Positions 7,718 to 16,309 of a stretch of DNA of 64,000 nt are shown here, piece by piece. A model generated the notes under the pieces. It saw only the letters and a program-made list of their open reading frames with translations, was not told the origin of the DNA and did not search any database. The DNA is from Paenibacillus antarcticus (GTDB taxonomy: Bacteria > Bacillota > Bacilli > Paenibacillales > Paenibacillaceae). The position numbers and the translations under genes were made by a program. The stretch spans positions 1 through 64,000 of the forward strand of contig NZ_LVJI01000009.1 of assembly GCF_001637225.1 (NCBI RefSeq), in the 5' to 3' direction. The first letter of the stretch is position 1. Every line of letters starts with the position of its first letter.

Positions 7718-8650
7718 TTAATTAAAGTTTTGATAGAATTCGCGAATCACTTTCTCCGCAGGCTTACCATACACATCATATCCATCATTCTGTGCAGCTG
7801 TATTCTCTTCATAAAGGAAGTGACTCCAGTCCCACAATCCGAATCCCCGAATCCAGTCTCTGCGGTTCGACTTCTCGAACATTTCCTGATAGAACTCCTC
7901 TTGTTCAGCCAAATTTATATCACCAATGAGATCCCAGTTATTCGGAACGAATGAAGAACCGCTGCGACTTGGACATCCCGCTTCAGCAAAGAAAAACGGC
8001 TTATTATAAGGTTTTATGATCTTCTCAATCCGATCGAGCTGGTTGTCCCAATCATCTATCGGATAGTAGCCACTAGAAGAAATAACATCTACCGCATCCC
8101 ACCAAGTTACATGTCCTTCTTGGTATTTATCCGTATTATAAGTGACAAGACCAGAATAATTCTCACGTACAGCTGCAATAACCTGGCGCCATTCATCTGC
8201 TCGCCGCTCGGTCTGAACCATTTCACATCCAGCAATAAACAATTCACACCCCGTTGCTTCCGCAATAGTAGCGTAATGTTGTTGGTATGCCGTATAACTT
8301 GCGAACCAGTCTCGCCACTTCGGTTCACAAGGAACATCCAGATCAAAAAAGTTAATATGCGCTCGCCATGTTCCGTCAGCAACATTTACCGTTGGCTTCA
8401 TAATAGTCTTCAACCCCAGAGATTGGGCATATCGGATCATTTCAATTAATTCATCATCATTGACCATGTGATCGCCAGTATAATCAATGACTGTAGATTG
8501 CGGTTGTTCCTGGAGTGCAGCAAGTGCGAATATGACATAGGTGCTACCCGTTCTCTCCTGTAACAGCTTCAGTGAGTCCTTTGCTTCTGGTTTCAAGAAG
8601 TCTCCCTTGTTGCACATCCATCCAAAAGTGAATCCCTTGATGTATTCCAT
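7718..8650 (-). CDS. GH113 beta-mannanase, intracellular
   Basis: A 310-residue TIM-barrel enzyme beginning MEYIKGFTFGW, the signature start of GH113. The acid/base Glu143 sits in GCEM and the nucleophile Glu223 in FAEAGC, offset by eight from Glu151/Glu231 of the Alicyclobacillus GH113 enzyme. Length is as expected and there is no signal peptide, so it should cut imported beta-1,4-mannooligosaccharides in the cytoplasm, giving shorter oligomers to the phosphorylases. It lies 14 bases after the GH130 phosphorylase gene in the same operon, with a ribosome binding site GGAGAG before the ATG. Confidence 0.92.
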   Translation of the reverse strand: MEYIKGFTFGWMCNKGDFLKPEAKDSLKLLQERTGSTYVIFALAALQEQPQSTVIDYTGDHMVNDDELIEMIRYAQSLGLKTIMKPTVNVADGTWRAHINFFDLDVPCEPKWRDWFASYTAYQQHYATIAEATGCELFIAGCEMVQTERRADEWRQVIAAVRENYSGLVTYNTDKYQEGHVTWWDAVDVISSSGYYPIDDWDNQLDRIEKIIKPYNKPFFFAEAGCPSRSGSSFVPNNWDLIGDINLAEQEEFYQEMFEKSNRRDWIRGFGLWDWSHFLYEENTAAQNDGYDVYGKPAEKVIREFYQNFN

Positions 8651-8664
8651 GGTAGTATCTCTCC

Positions 8665-9687
8665 TTACATAATACCGATTTCTTGATCGTCCCCTACAAC
8701 TTCATTCGTATCCTTGATATAATTCACAATTTCTTCTACCGTAGTATAAGCCACACCTACGTAAGTGTCCGCTGCGCCGTAGTAAATGGCAATTCTTCCT
8801 GTTTGTGCATCATGAAGTGTTGCACATGGGAACACCACATTATTTACAAAACCTCTCTCTTCATACCATTCTTCCGGTGTAAGGATATAGTTCGACGAAC
8901 GGTATTTTACTTTAGACGGCTCATCTAAATCGAGAATAACTGCCCCCATACTGTAGATAAGACCATTACAGGTACCTGTAACTCCGTGATAGAACATCAA
9001 CCAACCTTCAGAAGTTTCAATAGGTGCTGGACCGCCGCCAATTTTCACCGCTTGCCACCAACCATCTCCACCTTTGGACATGACATGGCGATGTTTGCCC
9101 CAGTAGACAAAATCAGGACTTTCACTCAAGAACACATCACCAAATGGTGTATGTCCACTGTCGCTCGGACGAGACAACATCATAAAGTTACCGTTAATTT
9201 TTCTTGGGAATAGCACGCCATTACGATTAAACGGAAGGAACGGATTTTCTAGTCGAACGAACGTCTTGAAGTCTTCAGTCTTCGCAACACCAATTGCAGC
9301 ACCATAGAAATCTGTACACCAGATAATATAAAATGTATCTTCAACCTTTACCACCCTCGGATCATAAGCATATCGAGGTTGGAATGGATTTCCTTCTTCG
9401 TCAATGAACTCAATTCTATTCTCGTCTATCGTCCAGTTTAGCGCATCGTCACTTTCCCCCATATGTAGATGAGGACGACCGTTAATCGTCTCAGCTCTAA
9501 ATACCCCGATGAACCGATCTTCATAAGCCACAACTGCACTATTAAAAATACGAGCGATGCCTTTTGCTGGATTTCTCTTTACGATAGGGTTCTCCGAATG
9601 TCTCCATACAGGACCTACGCTACCCTCCGGTTTATCCTGCCAAGGCATATTTGCCAGATTTCCTCCAATAATTTTAATGTTTTCCAT
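8665..9687 (-). CDS. GH130 beta-1,4-mannooligosaccharide phosphorylase
   Basis: A 340-residue five-bladed propeller enzyme of GH130. The length and the motifs YAYDPRV (catalytic Asp109), GGGPAPIET, MFYHGV and IYYGAADTYVGVA fit the GH130_2 group, which phosphorolyses beta-1,4-mannooligosaccharides to mannose 1-phosphate and the shortened chain. It is clearly distinct from the longer GH130 encoded near 22 kb. GGAGGG lies nine bases before the ATG. Its place directly after the ABC permease genes and before GH113 fits cytoplasmic, ATP-saving breakdown of imported mannan fragments. Chain-length preference cannot be read from sequence. Confidence 0.92.
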   Translation of the reverse strand: MENIKIIGGNLANMPWQDKPEGSVGPVWRHSENPIVKRNPAKGIARIFNSAVVAYEDRFIGVFRAETINGRPHLHMGESDDALNWTIDENRIEFIDEEGNPFQPRYAYDPRVVKVEDTFYIIWCTDFYGAAIGVAKTEDFKTFVRLENPFLPFNRNGVLFPRKINGNFMMLSRPSDSGHTPFGDVFLSESPDFVYWGKHRHVMSKGGDGWWQAVKIGGGPAPIETSEGWLMFYHGVTGTCNGLIYSMGAVILDLDEPSKVKYRSSNYILTPEEWYEERGFVNNVVFPCATLHDAQTGRIAIYYGAADTYVGVAYTTVEEIVNYIKDTNEVVGDDQEIGIM

Positions 9688-9725
9688 GATGATATTCCCT
9701 CCACATATTGTTTTTTTTATATTTT

Positions 9726-10559
9726 TTATTTAACAGAACCTTGGGCGAACCCATTATAGATATATTTTTGCAAGGACACGAAAGCAATCGTAATCGGAAT
9801 GATAGAGATAATAATTGCTGCACAAATGACTTCCCATTGCGAACCATATGGACCTTTGAATTTAAACAATGCCGTTGATATAACCTGCAGATCCTGACTT
9901 GGCATATAAAGGAAAGGCGTATAGAAGTCATTATAGATGTTGACCCCTTTAACAATAATGACAGTTACAATGGCAGGTGCTAGAAGTGGCAAAATAATTC
10001 TAAAGTAAATAGTGAAGTATGAAGCACCATCAAGCATAGCTGATTCATCTAGAGACTCTGAGATCGAATCTAAGAATTGTAAAAAGATATATACTGCAAT
10101 AATATCTGTTCCTAAATAGAGAATAATTGGTGCGAACCGTGTATCCACCAAATGAAGAAAGTCGATAATTTTGAATGTCGCCACTTGGGTAGTCACACTT
10201 GGAATCAACGTTGCTAGTAGAAAAGCAGTCATTAATAGCTTTCTTCCTCGGAACTTGAATCGACTTAATATATAAGCGACCATAGATCCAATTAATGTCG
10301 CTCCAATAATGGAAACGATAAGAATAAATATCGTGTTCGCGAAACCGAGCAGCATCTTACCACCTACGAAAGCTTTCGAATAGTTAGCGAAATTAAACCA
10401 ATTCGTCGGAGGTTCAAGTGGATTACTCGTTGCATATTCCTGACCTGTCTTTAAGGATGCGAATATGATAACCACAATTGGAATCAAGACAACCAGAGTA
10501 GCAATGATCAGAGAAAGGTATTTGAGTATGCTAGCTATCGTATATTTTAATTTGTACAT
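9726..10559 (-). CDS. Carbohydrate ABC transporter permease, MalG type
   Basis: A 277-residue inner-membrane protein with six predicted hydrophobic segments. It has the cytoplasmic EAA loop at about residues 185-205 (DESAMLDGASYFTIYFRIILP), which contacts the ATPase, and the C-terminal IYNGFAQGSVK typical of CUT1 MalG-like permeases. The ATG is two bases after the stop of the MalF-type gene, whose last codons carry the ribosome binding site GGAGGG, so the two are translationally coupled. Together they form the channel of the mannooligosaccharide importer. No ATPase gene is nearby; a shared MsmX-type ATPase encoded elsewhere is the usual solution in Bacillales. Confidence 0.92.
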   Translation of the reverse strand: MYKLKYTIASILKYLSLIIATLVVLIPIVVIIFASLKTGQEYATSNPLEPPTNWFNFANYSKAFVGGKMLLGFANTIFILIVSIIGATLIGSMVAYILSRFKFRGRKLLMTAFLLATLIPSVTTQVATFKIIDFLHLVDTRFAPIILYLGTDIIAVYIFLQFLDSISESLDESAMLDGASYFTIYFRIILPLLAPAIVTVIIVKGVNIYNDFYTPFLYMPSQDLQVISTALFKFKGPYGSQWEVICAAIIISIIPITIAFVSLQKYIYNGFAQGSVK

Positions 10560-10561
10560 AC

Positions 10562-11437
10562 TTATTCTCCCTCCTTAACCAAAAGCCTCTGAATGACAGT
10601 CACAACAATAACAATGAAGAGCAATACAACGGCCATAGCGGAAGCAAGTCCAAGCTTATTGTATTTAAAGGCGACATCGATCGTTTGGATAACAAAAGTA
10701 TTACTTCCATTAGATCCACCAGTCATAATATATGGAATATCAAAGGCGCTGATTGCACCACTAATTCCGAGAATAAGATTAAGCTGAAGAATACGTTTAA
10801 TACTTGGAAGAATAATATGACAGAATTGATGCCACTTGTTAGCCCCGTCAATATCGGAAGCTTCATAGACATCTTTACCTACTGAGGAAATCGCACCTAG
10901 GAAAATAATAAAGTTGAAACCCATATACCTCCATAGCGAGGCTCCTGCAAGTGAGATATTAATAAGGTTAGGGTTAAGTAACCATCCCTGTGTGAGACTT
11001 CCTAGACCAATGTACTGAAGCACAGTGTCAAGCGTCCCATCTGGTTTAAAGAAGAATAAGAAGATGAAACCGATCGCCACGCCATTTAGTAATGATGGGA
11101 AGAAGATAATACCCTTAAAGAAATTTCCAGCACGCACTTTAAAGCTAAGTATCGTTGCGAAGTATAATGCCAGCCCCATTTGCACAAATGTTGCCACAAA
11201 ATAATACAAGCTGACTTTAAAGACTGTGAAGTATTTCGGATCCGTAAAAATAGTTCTATAATTCTTTAGCCCAACCCACTTATACTCGGGACTGTATCCA
11301 TTCCAATTCGTAAAGCTATACTTAAACATATTGATGACCGGTAAATAAGCGAAGGTAAATAGCAGAATAACCGGTATCAGGGAGAAAGCAATGATGATGA
11401 TTTTTCTTTGATTTTTGTAACTCATATTCTTGAACAT
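10562..11437 (-). CDS. Carbohydrate ABC transporter permease, MalF type
   Basis: A 291-residue permease with about six transmembrane segments and an EAA loop (YEASDIDGANKWHQFCHIILP) in its second half. The chosen ATG at 11437 has GGAGG eight bases upstream; the earlier in-frame ATG at 11452 overlaps that site and would have no ribosome binding site of its own. It pairs with the MalG-type protein and the binding protein upstream. The substrate is inferred as beta-1,4-mannooligosaccharides from the neighbouring GH113, GH130 and esterase genes. Confidence 0.92.
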   Translation of the reverse strand: MFKNMSYKNQRKIIIIAFSLIPVILLFTFAYLPVINMFKYSFTNWNGYSPEYKWVGLKNYRTIFTDPKYFTVFKVSLYYFVATFVQMGLALYFATILSFKVRAGNFFKGIIFFPSLLNGVAIGFIFLFFFKPDGTLDTVLQYIGLGSLTQGWLLNPNLINISLAGASLWRYMGFNFIIFLGAISSVGKDVYEASDIDGANKWHQFCHIILPSIKRILQLNLILGISGAISAFDIPYIMTGGSNGSNTFVIQTIDVAFKYNKLGLASAMAVVLLFIVIVVTVIQRLLVKEGE

Positions 11438-11472
11438 TACTCCGACCTCCATTCATTCCAACTTCTTAGTAG

Positions 11473-11519
11473 AAGGAAGAGAAGGCAACCGAACCTACTG
11501 TTCGATTTCTTCTCTCCTT
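11473..11519 (-). other. Intercistronic hairpin between binding protein and permease genes
   Basis: AAGGAAGAGAAG pairs with CTTCTCTCCTT across a 24-base loop, with one bulge. Such hairpins after binding-protein genes commonly raise binding-protein mRNA relative to the permeases. Confidence 0.45.
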
Positions 11520-11542
11520 AATTAAGAAGTTTTATACCACTG

Positions 11543-12874
11543 TTATTCGCTAGCTACTGCTGCGCGCGATTTATTCCACGCTTCATTTAGATCATTCATA
11601 ATGTCATCATAAGTTTCCTTTTTGTTCCCAATAGCCGCTTCAATAATACGTTTCTTAAAGTCAGGCTGCCATAGACCAATTTCAGAGTCTTTATCGATTT
11701 TATCAACTAGACCTTCTTGACCAGCTTTAGCTGCAGTCTGAAATTGGAACTCAATATCTGTTCCTTCAAATTGTTTAAGTGCGGCCGGTAATTCAGCACC
11801 TACTACAGGACTCATACCCCCACCTTCTGTAACTGGGTAAGTGGAATCGTTAATGAACCAATCAACCCATGCTCTAGCAGCTTCTTTGTTTGAACTCTTA
11901 GCACTTATACCGATAGTATAATCATCAGCGAGTGGCATAATAACCTTCTCTGCATTTGTAGGGAAAGGCATATATCCGATGTTGTCAGGAGTTGTAGTCA
12001 TACTTTGAATTTGTCCAAGAGCCCATGATCCAAGGACCATCGTAGCGATTTTGCCGTTAGCCAAATCAGCTTTGGAAGATTCCCAATCCGTTGTCAATGG
12101 GTCTTTCTCAATCAGACCCTGTTGTGCTGCATCGAATAATATCTTATAAAGTTCGTAATGTGGTTGTCCTTTGACAAAAATATCATCCGAAGTCGGTTGA
12201 GTGACGTTGACATAATCCACATTCCCTGCAACTGTTGTCAAATCTGCTTCCCATTGAGTCAATGGCCAGCCTGCAGCATAGTTGGTATACAGAGGGATTG
12301 CATTGCCTTTATCTTTAACCATTTTCAATGCAGTCAAGAATTGTTCAGGTGTTCTTGGAGCTTCCTTGATTCCCGCATCTTCAAATACCTGTTTATTGTA
12401 AACGATACCGTTAAAGTTAATCGTAGTTGCGATACCGTAGACTTTACCATCCACAGTTCTTTCTTCAAGACCATTGTATTGTTTTTTCATTTCATCAAAA
12501 TCACCTAGCGGTTCAAAGAATTGAGGTGTATCAGCAAGAGGAATGCTTGTCGGTAGTAATAGCACATCACCATAGTCATTTGAATTCATTCGCACTTTGA
12601 TTTGGCCTTCATAATCTGACAATGCTTGAAAGCTAACTTTAATATTCGGATACTTCTCATTAAATTTAGCTGCATAATCTTTGAACACCGTATCTACAAT
12701 ATCAGTTTTTTGCGTGAGCACTGTAATATCGCCCTTAAGATCTTTACCTCCCGTAGTGGTTGCAGTACCTGGATCTGTACTTACTTTGTTCCCGCCATTA
12801 GAAGTTGAACAACCGACCATAGCAATAACTAAAAGTGACGACATGATTGCAAGAAGCATTTTACGACTTTTCAT
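11543..12874 (-). CDS. Extracellular sugar-binding lipoprotein (mannooligosaccharide ABC importer)
   Basis: A 443-residue CUT1 solute-binding protein. The signal peptide ends in the lipobox MVGC (Cys22), so it is lipid-anchored on the outer face of the membrane. The body has the periplasmic-binding-protein type II fold, with recognisable blocks such as GDVLLLPTS, GIATTINFNGIVYN and WVDWFIND. It is the first gene of the operon running down to about 5.6 kb and has its own strong promoter with overlapping operator-like sites. Specificity for mannan oligomers is inferred from the operon content. Confidence 0.9.
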   Translation of the reverse strand: MKSRKMLLAIMSSLLVIAMVGCSTSNGGNKVSTDPGTATTTGGKDLKGDITVLTQKTDIVDTVFKDYAAKFNEKYPNIKVSFQALSDYEGQIKVRMNSNDYGDVLLLPTSIPLADTPQFFEPLGDFDEMKKQYNGLEERTVDGKVYGIATTINFNGIVYNKQVFEDAGIKEAPRTPEQFLTALKMVKDKGNAIPLYTNYAAGWPLTQWEADLTTVAGNVDYVNVTQPTSDDIFVKGQPHYELYKILFDAAQQGLIEKDPLTTDWESSKADLANGKIATMVLGSWALGQIQSMTTTPDNIGYMPFPTNAEKVIMPLADDYTIGISAKSSNKEAARAWVDWFINDSTYPVTEGGGMSPVVGAELPAALKQFEGTDIEFQFQTAAKAGQEGLVDKIDKDSEIGLWQPDFKKRIIEAAIGNKKETYDDIMNDLNEAWNKSRAAVASE

Positions 12875-12906
12875 CTCTCTAAAACCCTCTCTCTCGTTTA
12901 ATTAAG

Positions 12907-12958
12907 GTTACCGTTTAAGTAACAAGTTCATCTTACATTGGAACCGCTTTCCGGTCAA
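12907..12958 (-). promoter_or_regulatory. Promoter, cre-like site and operator of the mannan importer operon
   Basis: Minus strand: -35 TTGACC (12953-12958), 17-bp spacer, -10 TAAGAT (12930-12935). The spacer holds the cre-like sequence TGGAACCGCTTTCC (12939-12952, about 12 of 14 positions). Just past the predicted start of transcription is the inverted repeat GTTACCGTTTAAGTAAC (12907-12923), whose left part resembles palindromes at the other two mannan promoters. Repression by CcpA and by the local LacI protein is inferred. Confidence 0.65.
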
Positions 12959-12987
12959 GATATTTGTAAACATATTTTTCCTAAAAT

Positions 12988-13019
12988 ATAAAAAAACCTT
13001 ATTAAATAAGGTTTTTTTG
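12988..13019. terminator. Symmetrical terminator-like hairpin in the divergent intergenic region
   Basis: AAAAAAACCTTATT / AATAAGGTTTTTTT would terminate in either direction. It sits upstream of the mannan importer promoter and about 280 bases before the LacI gene, with no gene obviously ending into it. The rest of 13020-13310 is AT-rich and holds two operator-like palindromes but no ORF that I can support. Confidence 0.6.
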
Positions 13020-13130
13020 TGTTTATTTATCCATTTCGTAATTCTTTAGTTATATATTATTTCATCTCCTTTCTTTTTCCGCTCATATACCTTATTATGA
13101 ATTCAAAGAGTAAATAAATATATTTCGTAA

Positions 13131-13184
13131 GTTAACGATAATCTTCGAGATAATAATCCTTGCCTATCGCATACTAACGTTTAT
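13131..13184. promoter_or_regulatory. Operator-like palindromes upstream of the mannan LacI gene
   Basis: GTTAACGATAAT (13131-13142) matches the perfect palindrome at the GH26 promoter in 10 of 12 positions; ACTAACGTTTAT (13173-13184) is a weaker match. They suggest autoregulation. No convincing -35/-10 pair was identified for the regulator. Confidence 0.35.
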
Positions 13185-13310
13185 ATTCACTACATACCAC
13201 AAATGTGGAAATTAGAGACATTTATCCTTTATTATTGATAAGTAAAACCGTATACTAGTAGGAAATAAATTTTAAGGTAAGTAGTCTGGGATAGTTAGGT
13301 GGGGGCTTCA

Positions 13311-14324
13311 GTGAAAAACAATGTTACCATGCGAGATATCGCTAAAAAGCTTAGCGTCAGCACAGTTACCGTATCTAAGGCTCTTGGAGACAAAGAAGGC
13401 GTCAGTGAAGAGCTAAAAGCCAAGATCAAGAACTTAGCTACAGAAATGAATTACCGATACAACACCACTGCTAAATCCATGAAGGATGGCCTATCTTATA
13501 ATATTGGTGTTATCATTCCAGAGCGGTTTACCGGGGTGTCTCAGTCCTTCTATTTGAGAATTTACCAGCATATTTCTCGACTATTAGAGAATTATGGATA
13601 TTATGGCATTCTCAATATTCTTAATAGTGAAGATGAAGAACAATTGAATCTCCCAAGAATCTATTACGAGAAAAAGGTAGACGGGATTATCGTCCTCGGA
13701 CAAGTCAACAAAGCATACATAGATATCATAGAAACGATGCAATTACCCAAAATTTTTACGGACTTCTATGATGAACATGCTGATATTGACTCTGTCATTA
13801 CGGATAATTTCTATGGTTCTTACGAAATTACCAACTACCTGATTCAAAATGGACATTGCGAAATTGCCTATGTGGGTAATATTCATTCAACAAGTAGTAT
13901 TCAGGACCGTTTCTTAGGGTATTATAAGTCCTTGCTAGAACACAACATTCCATTAAATCAGCTTCTAATTCTTAACGATCGAGATGACAAGGGGATATTC
14001 ATTGATATCGAACTTCCCAACCCCCTCCCTACGGCATTTGTATGTAACTGCGACCAAGTCGCTTATCTTCTTACAGAAAAGTTAATAGAAAATGGATTCC
14101 AAATTCCGCAAGACTGTTCTATCGTAGGTTTTGACAATGACATTTACGCAACCTTATCCTCTCCTCCATTAACTACGGTAGAAGTGGATATCGAACAAAT
14201 GGCCAACACCTCAGTAAACTCTATTATGGAGAAGATAAAGAATCCAGATAAGCGCTTTGGAAGAGTCTTAGTTCAAGGGAAAATCATTTACCGTGATTCT
14301 GTACAAGCATTGATTGGTACATGA
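13311..14324 (+). CDS. LacI family regulator of the mannan locus
   Basis: A 337-residue regulator: an N-terminal LacI helix-turn-helix (VTMRDIAKKLSVSTVTVSKAL, the hinge helix following near residue 50), then a periplasmic-binding-like sensor domain. The GTG at 13311 has AGGTGGGGG at proper distance; the GTG at 13299 overlaps that site. It is transcribed divergently from the importer operon and lies between it and the secreted mannanase genes. It is therefore the obvious candidate to bind the related palindromes at the importer, GH26 and epimerase promoters. The inducer is probably a short mannooligosaccharide, but that is inference. Confidence 0.9.
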   Translation: MKNNVTMRDIAKKLSVSTVTVSKALGDKEGVSEELKAKIKNLATEMNYRYNTTAKSMKDGLSYNIGVIIPERFTGVSQSFYLRIYQHISRLLENYGYYGILNILNSEDEEQLNLPRIYYEKKVDGIIVLGQVNKAYIDIIETMQLPKIFTDFYDEHADIDSVITDNFYGSYEITNYLIQNGHCEIAYVGNIHSTSSIQDRFLGYYKSLLEHNIPLNQLLILNDRDDKGIFIDIELPNPLPTAFVCNCDQVAYLLTEKLIENGFQIPQDCSIVGFDNDIYATLSSPPLTTVEVDIEQMANTSVNSIMEKIKNPDKRFGRVLVQGKIIYRDSVQALIGT

Positions 14325-14365
14325 GCAAGAACATGCTCATTTGAAGAAAATCTAAATAACAAAAA

Positions 14366-14423
14366 CATCTGCTATTCCTGTAATGTTGTAAGTCTTACCC
14401 AACAACAAAGGAATAAGCAGATG
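14366..14423 (-). terminator. Large stem-loop, probable second terminator of the GH5 gene
   Basis: CATCTGCTATTCCT and AGGAATAAGCAGATG form a 14-bp stem with one bulge around a loop that itself contains GTTG/CAAC and TAAG/CTTA pairs. Read on the minus strand the stem is followed by TTTTTG, so termination of the GH5 transcript is likely. A remnant of a small mobile element is possible. Confidence 0.5.
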
Positions 14424-14460
14424 CAGACTAAGTATCAATGAAATACGAGGTTGAGCCCTA

Positions 14461-14509
14461 AAAAGGATATGGAACTTTTCTCTTAGAGAAATGCTTCCAT
14501 ATCCTATTT
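14461..14509. terminator. Bidirectional terminator between LacI and GH5 genes
   Basis: AAGGATATGGAA pairs with TTCCATATCCT, with T-rich flanks on both sides. It sits just past the GH5 stop codon and also faces the convergent LacI gene. Confidence 0.85.
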
Positions 14510-14512
14510 TCA

Positions 14513-15964
14513 TTAGTTTACCTTAATCAATTTCCATTGCTGATTACTGCCCCCGTTATCCGACCACTGCACAATATCCGCACCGTCAGATTGAGACTTA
14601 GAAAGTACATCCATAGCTTTACCGCTGTTCCGATTTACTAGCTTGTAATAACCATCTCCTGTGCTCACCAGTTTCCATTGCTGGTTGCTGCCCCCGTTAT
14701 CCGACCAGTGTACTATTTTAGCACCATCGGACGTGAGTTTTCCACTTACATCCGCTACTTTCCCGCTGTTGCGGTTCGTCATCTTGTGGTACCCATCACT
14801 GGTCACGGTGAATTTCCACTGTTGGTTTGCATTTCCAGTATCTGACCATTGAGCAAGCTTACCACCGTCAGAAGTGGAGTGCGAGTATACTTCCAGCGCC
14901 TTACCACTATTGCGATTTATCAACTTATAATAGCTATTTGTATCGATTGAGATACTACCACTGTCACCGCCACCACCAAATATAGGCGCAATTGTACTCG
15001 TAGATTTGAATCCGTAAGAACCATTTATAACGGTATTACCCCAACTTGTCAGACTCGTACCGGCCCAATCATTAGACATATCTAAGTAAGCCCAATCTGA
15101 TCCATTTCCTTTCCATGACCAAGCCATCCAACCCACGCCTTTTTCCTGCGTGTAACTCATAATAGTAGCCTCATCTACATCGCCGTCTGTGTGCTTATTA
15201 CCAAATTCTCCAATAACTACCGAGAGACCTAGATTCAGCACGCCATCAATATTGGATTTCACTTGAGAAGAATTACCACCTGCATATTCATACATATGAA
15301 TAGAGAACATGGTGTTCTTATTCACATCCGTGTTGAATACTTCCTTCCCTTTATCAATGATAGATTGTGGGTACTGTCCCCACCCTCCAGCATCAACCAT
15401 CAACGTGTGATTAAGACCAGCACCTCTTAGCTTAGGAATCGCACTCTTGTATCCATTTGCCCAGCCGTTACTATCCCATGTACCGTACCATTCATTCGCG
15501 ATATTAATGATGACACGGTCTTCCTTACCGACAAGGATACTTTTAAGTCCGATCCAATAATTAACCGCACTATCAAGTGCAGATGTTGAATCACTTCCAG
15601 TCGCATCATGTACTTCAAGGACAGCTATTAATTTGTATTGGGTAGCCAAAGAGATCAAGTTGCTCACAGTACTAGCATCGTCCTTGGTATACTTACTCCC
15701 ATCAGATAGTACGATTCTGACTGTGTTTGCCCCAGTTGCAGCAATAGCCTTCATTGCCACAGCCGAATCACTCTTAAACCAAGAATGTGCATGATTTACT
15801 CCGCGTATCTTGAATGCTTTTCCAGTGGAATCATAAAGAGTCGTACCGCTTACATAAAACCCAGAAGCGGCACTCGCCGTTTCAGCTCCAACACTCATTG
15901 CAACTGAAAAGATCATTACAAATGTCAAAAAGAGTGCATAAATTTTCTTGAAATTCACCATCAT
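14513..15964 (-). CDS. Secreted GH5 beta-mannanase with CBM13-type trefoil
   Basis: A 483-residue secreted enzyme. A Sec signal peptide ends near ASA (about residue 33). The GH5 domain (about 35-320) resembles alkaline Bacillus mannanases of subfamily GH5_8, with acid/base Glu158 in NEW and nucleophile Glu253 in GEFG. After a Gly-rich linker, about 346-483 is a ricin-like beta-trefoil: three repeats of ~45 residues each ending in QQWK, a CBM13-type module. AAGGAG lies seven bases before the ATG at 15964, preferred over the upstream TTG. It should make endo-cuts in extracellular mannan. It is monocistronic with its own terminator; no promoter was pinned down. Confidence 0.93.
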   Translation of the reverse strand: MMVNFKKIYALFLTFVMIFSVAMSVGAETASAASGFYVSGTTLYDSTGKAFKIRGVNHAHSWFKSDSAVAMKAIAATGANTVRIVLSDGSKYTKDDASTVSNLISLATQYKLIAVLEVHDATGSDSTSALDSAVNYWIGLKSILVGKEDRVIINIANEWYGTWDSNGWANGYKSAIPKLRGAGLNHTLMVDAGGWGQYPQSIIDKGKEVFNTDVNKNTMFSIHMYEYAGGNSSQVKSNIDGVLNLGLSVVIGEFGNKHTDGDVDEATIMSYTQEKGVGWMAWSWKGNGSDWAYLDMSNDWAGTSLTSWGNTVINGSYGFKSTSTIAPIFGGGGDSGSISIDTNSYYKLINRNSGKALEVYSHSTSDGGKLAQWSDTGNANQQWKFTVTSDGYHKMTNRNSGKVADVSGKLTSDGAKIVHWSDNGGSNQQWKLVSTGDGYYKLVNRNSGKAMDVLSKSQSDGADIVQWSDNGGSNQQWKLIKVN

Positions 15965-16054
15965 TATCAAGCTCCTTTTTAATATAGATTTTGATAGCGT
16001 CTACAAGATGAATGTAATATATCTTTGTACTGACGTGCTTGATTTGTTAACCGG

Positions 16055-16288
16055 ATGAAAGCTGCATATTTAAGTTATAATGCGAAGTTCCATCCGTATT
16101 TCCTGATTTCATGCTACTTACGCCAAAAGCGATCCGAATCGCCGTCGCTTTCATGTCCACGGATCGATACAATCGACCATGGAGTGGTTAAAAGCGGATT
16201 GAAAACGATACATAATTGGCAAGATGAGATCATCAATTACCATCATTGTCGATGGACGAATCCAACCGAAGAAGGTCGACAACATTGA
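16055..16288 (+). pseudogene. Fragment of an ISL3-type transposase
   Basis: The open frame ends HNWQDEIINYHHCRWTNP followed by TEEGRQH and a stop. This resembles the C-terminal part of ISL3-family DDE transposases, where an (I/L)NYH..R(W/L)TN..VEG block precedes the invariant final motif. Only about 60 residues remain, without the catalytic triad or terminal repeats, so it is a dead remnant. It lies between the two secreted mannanase genes and shows that a mobile element was once here. Confidence 0.6.
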
Positions 16289-16309
16289 TTGGTGATTTTT
16301 AACCCACGT

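Noticed and set aside
7691-7954. 87-codon plus-strand frame opposite the GH113 gene
   Set aside because: No ribosome binding site and fully antisense to the end of a well-supported gene.
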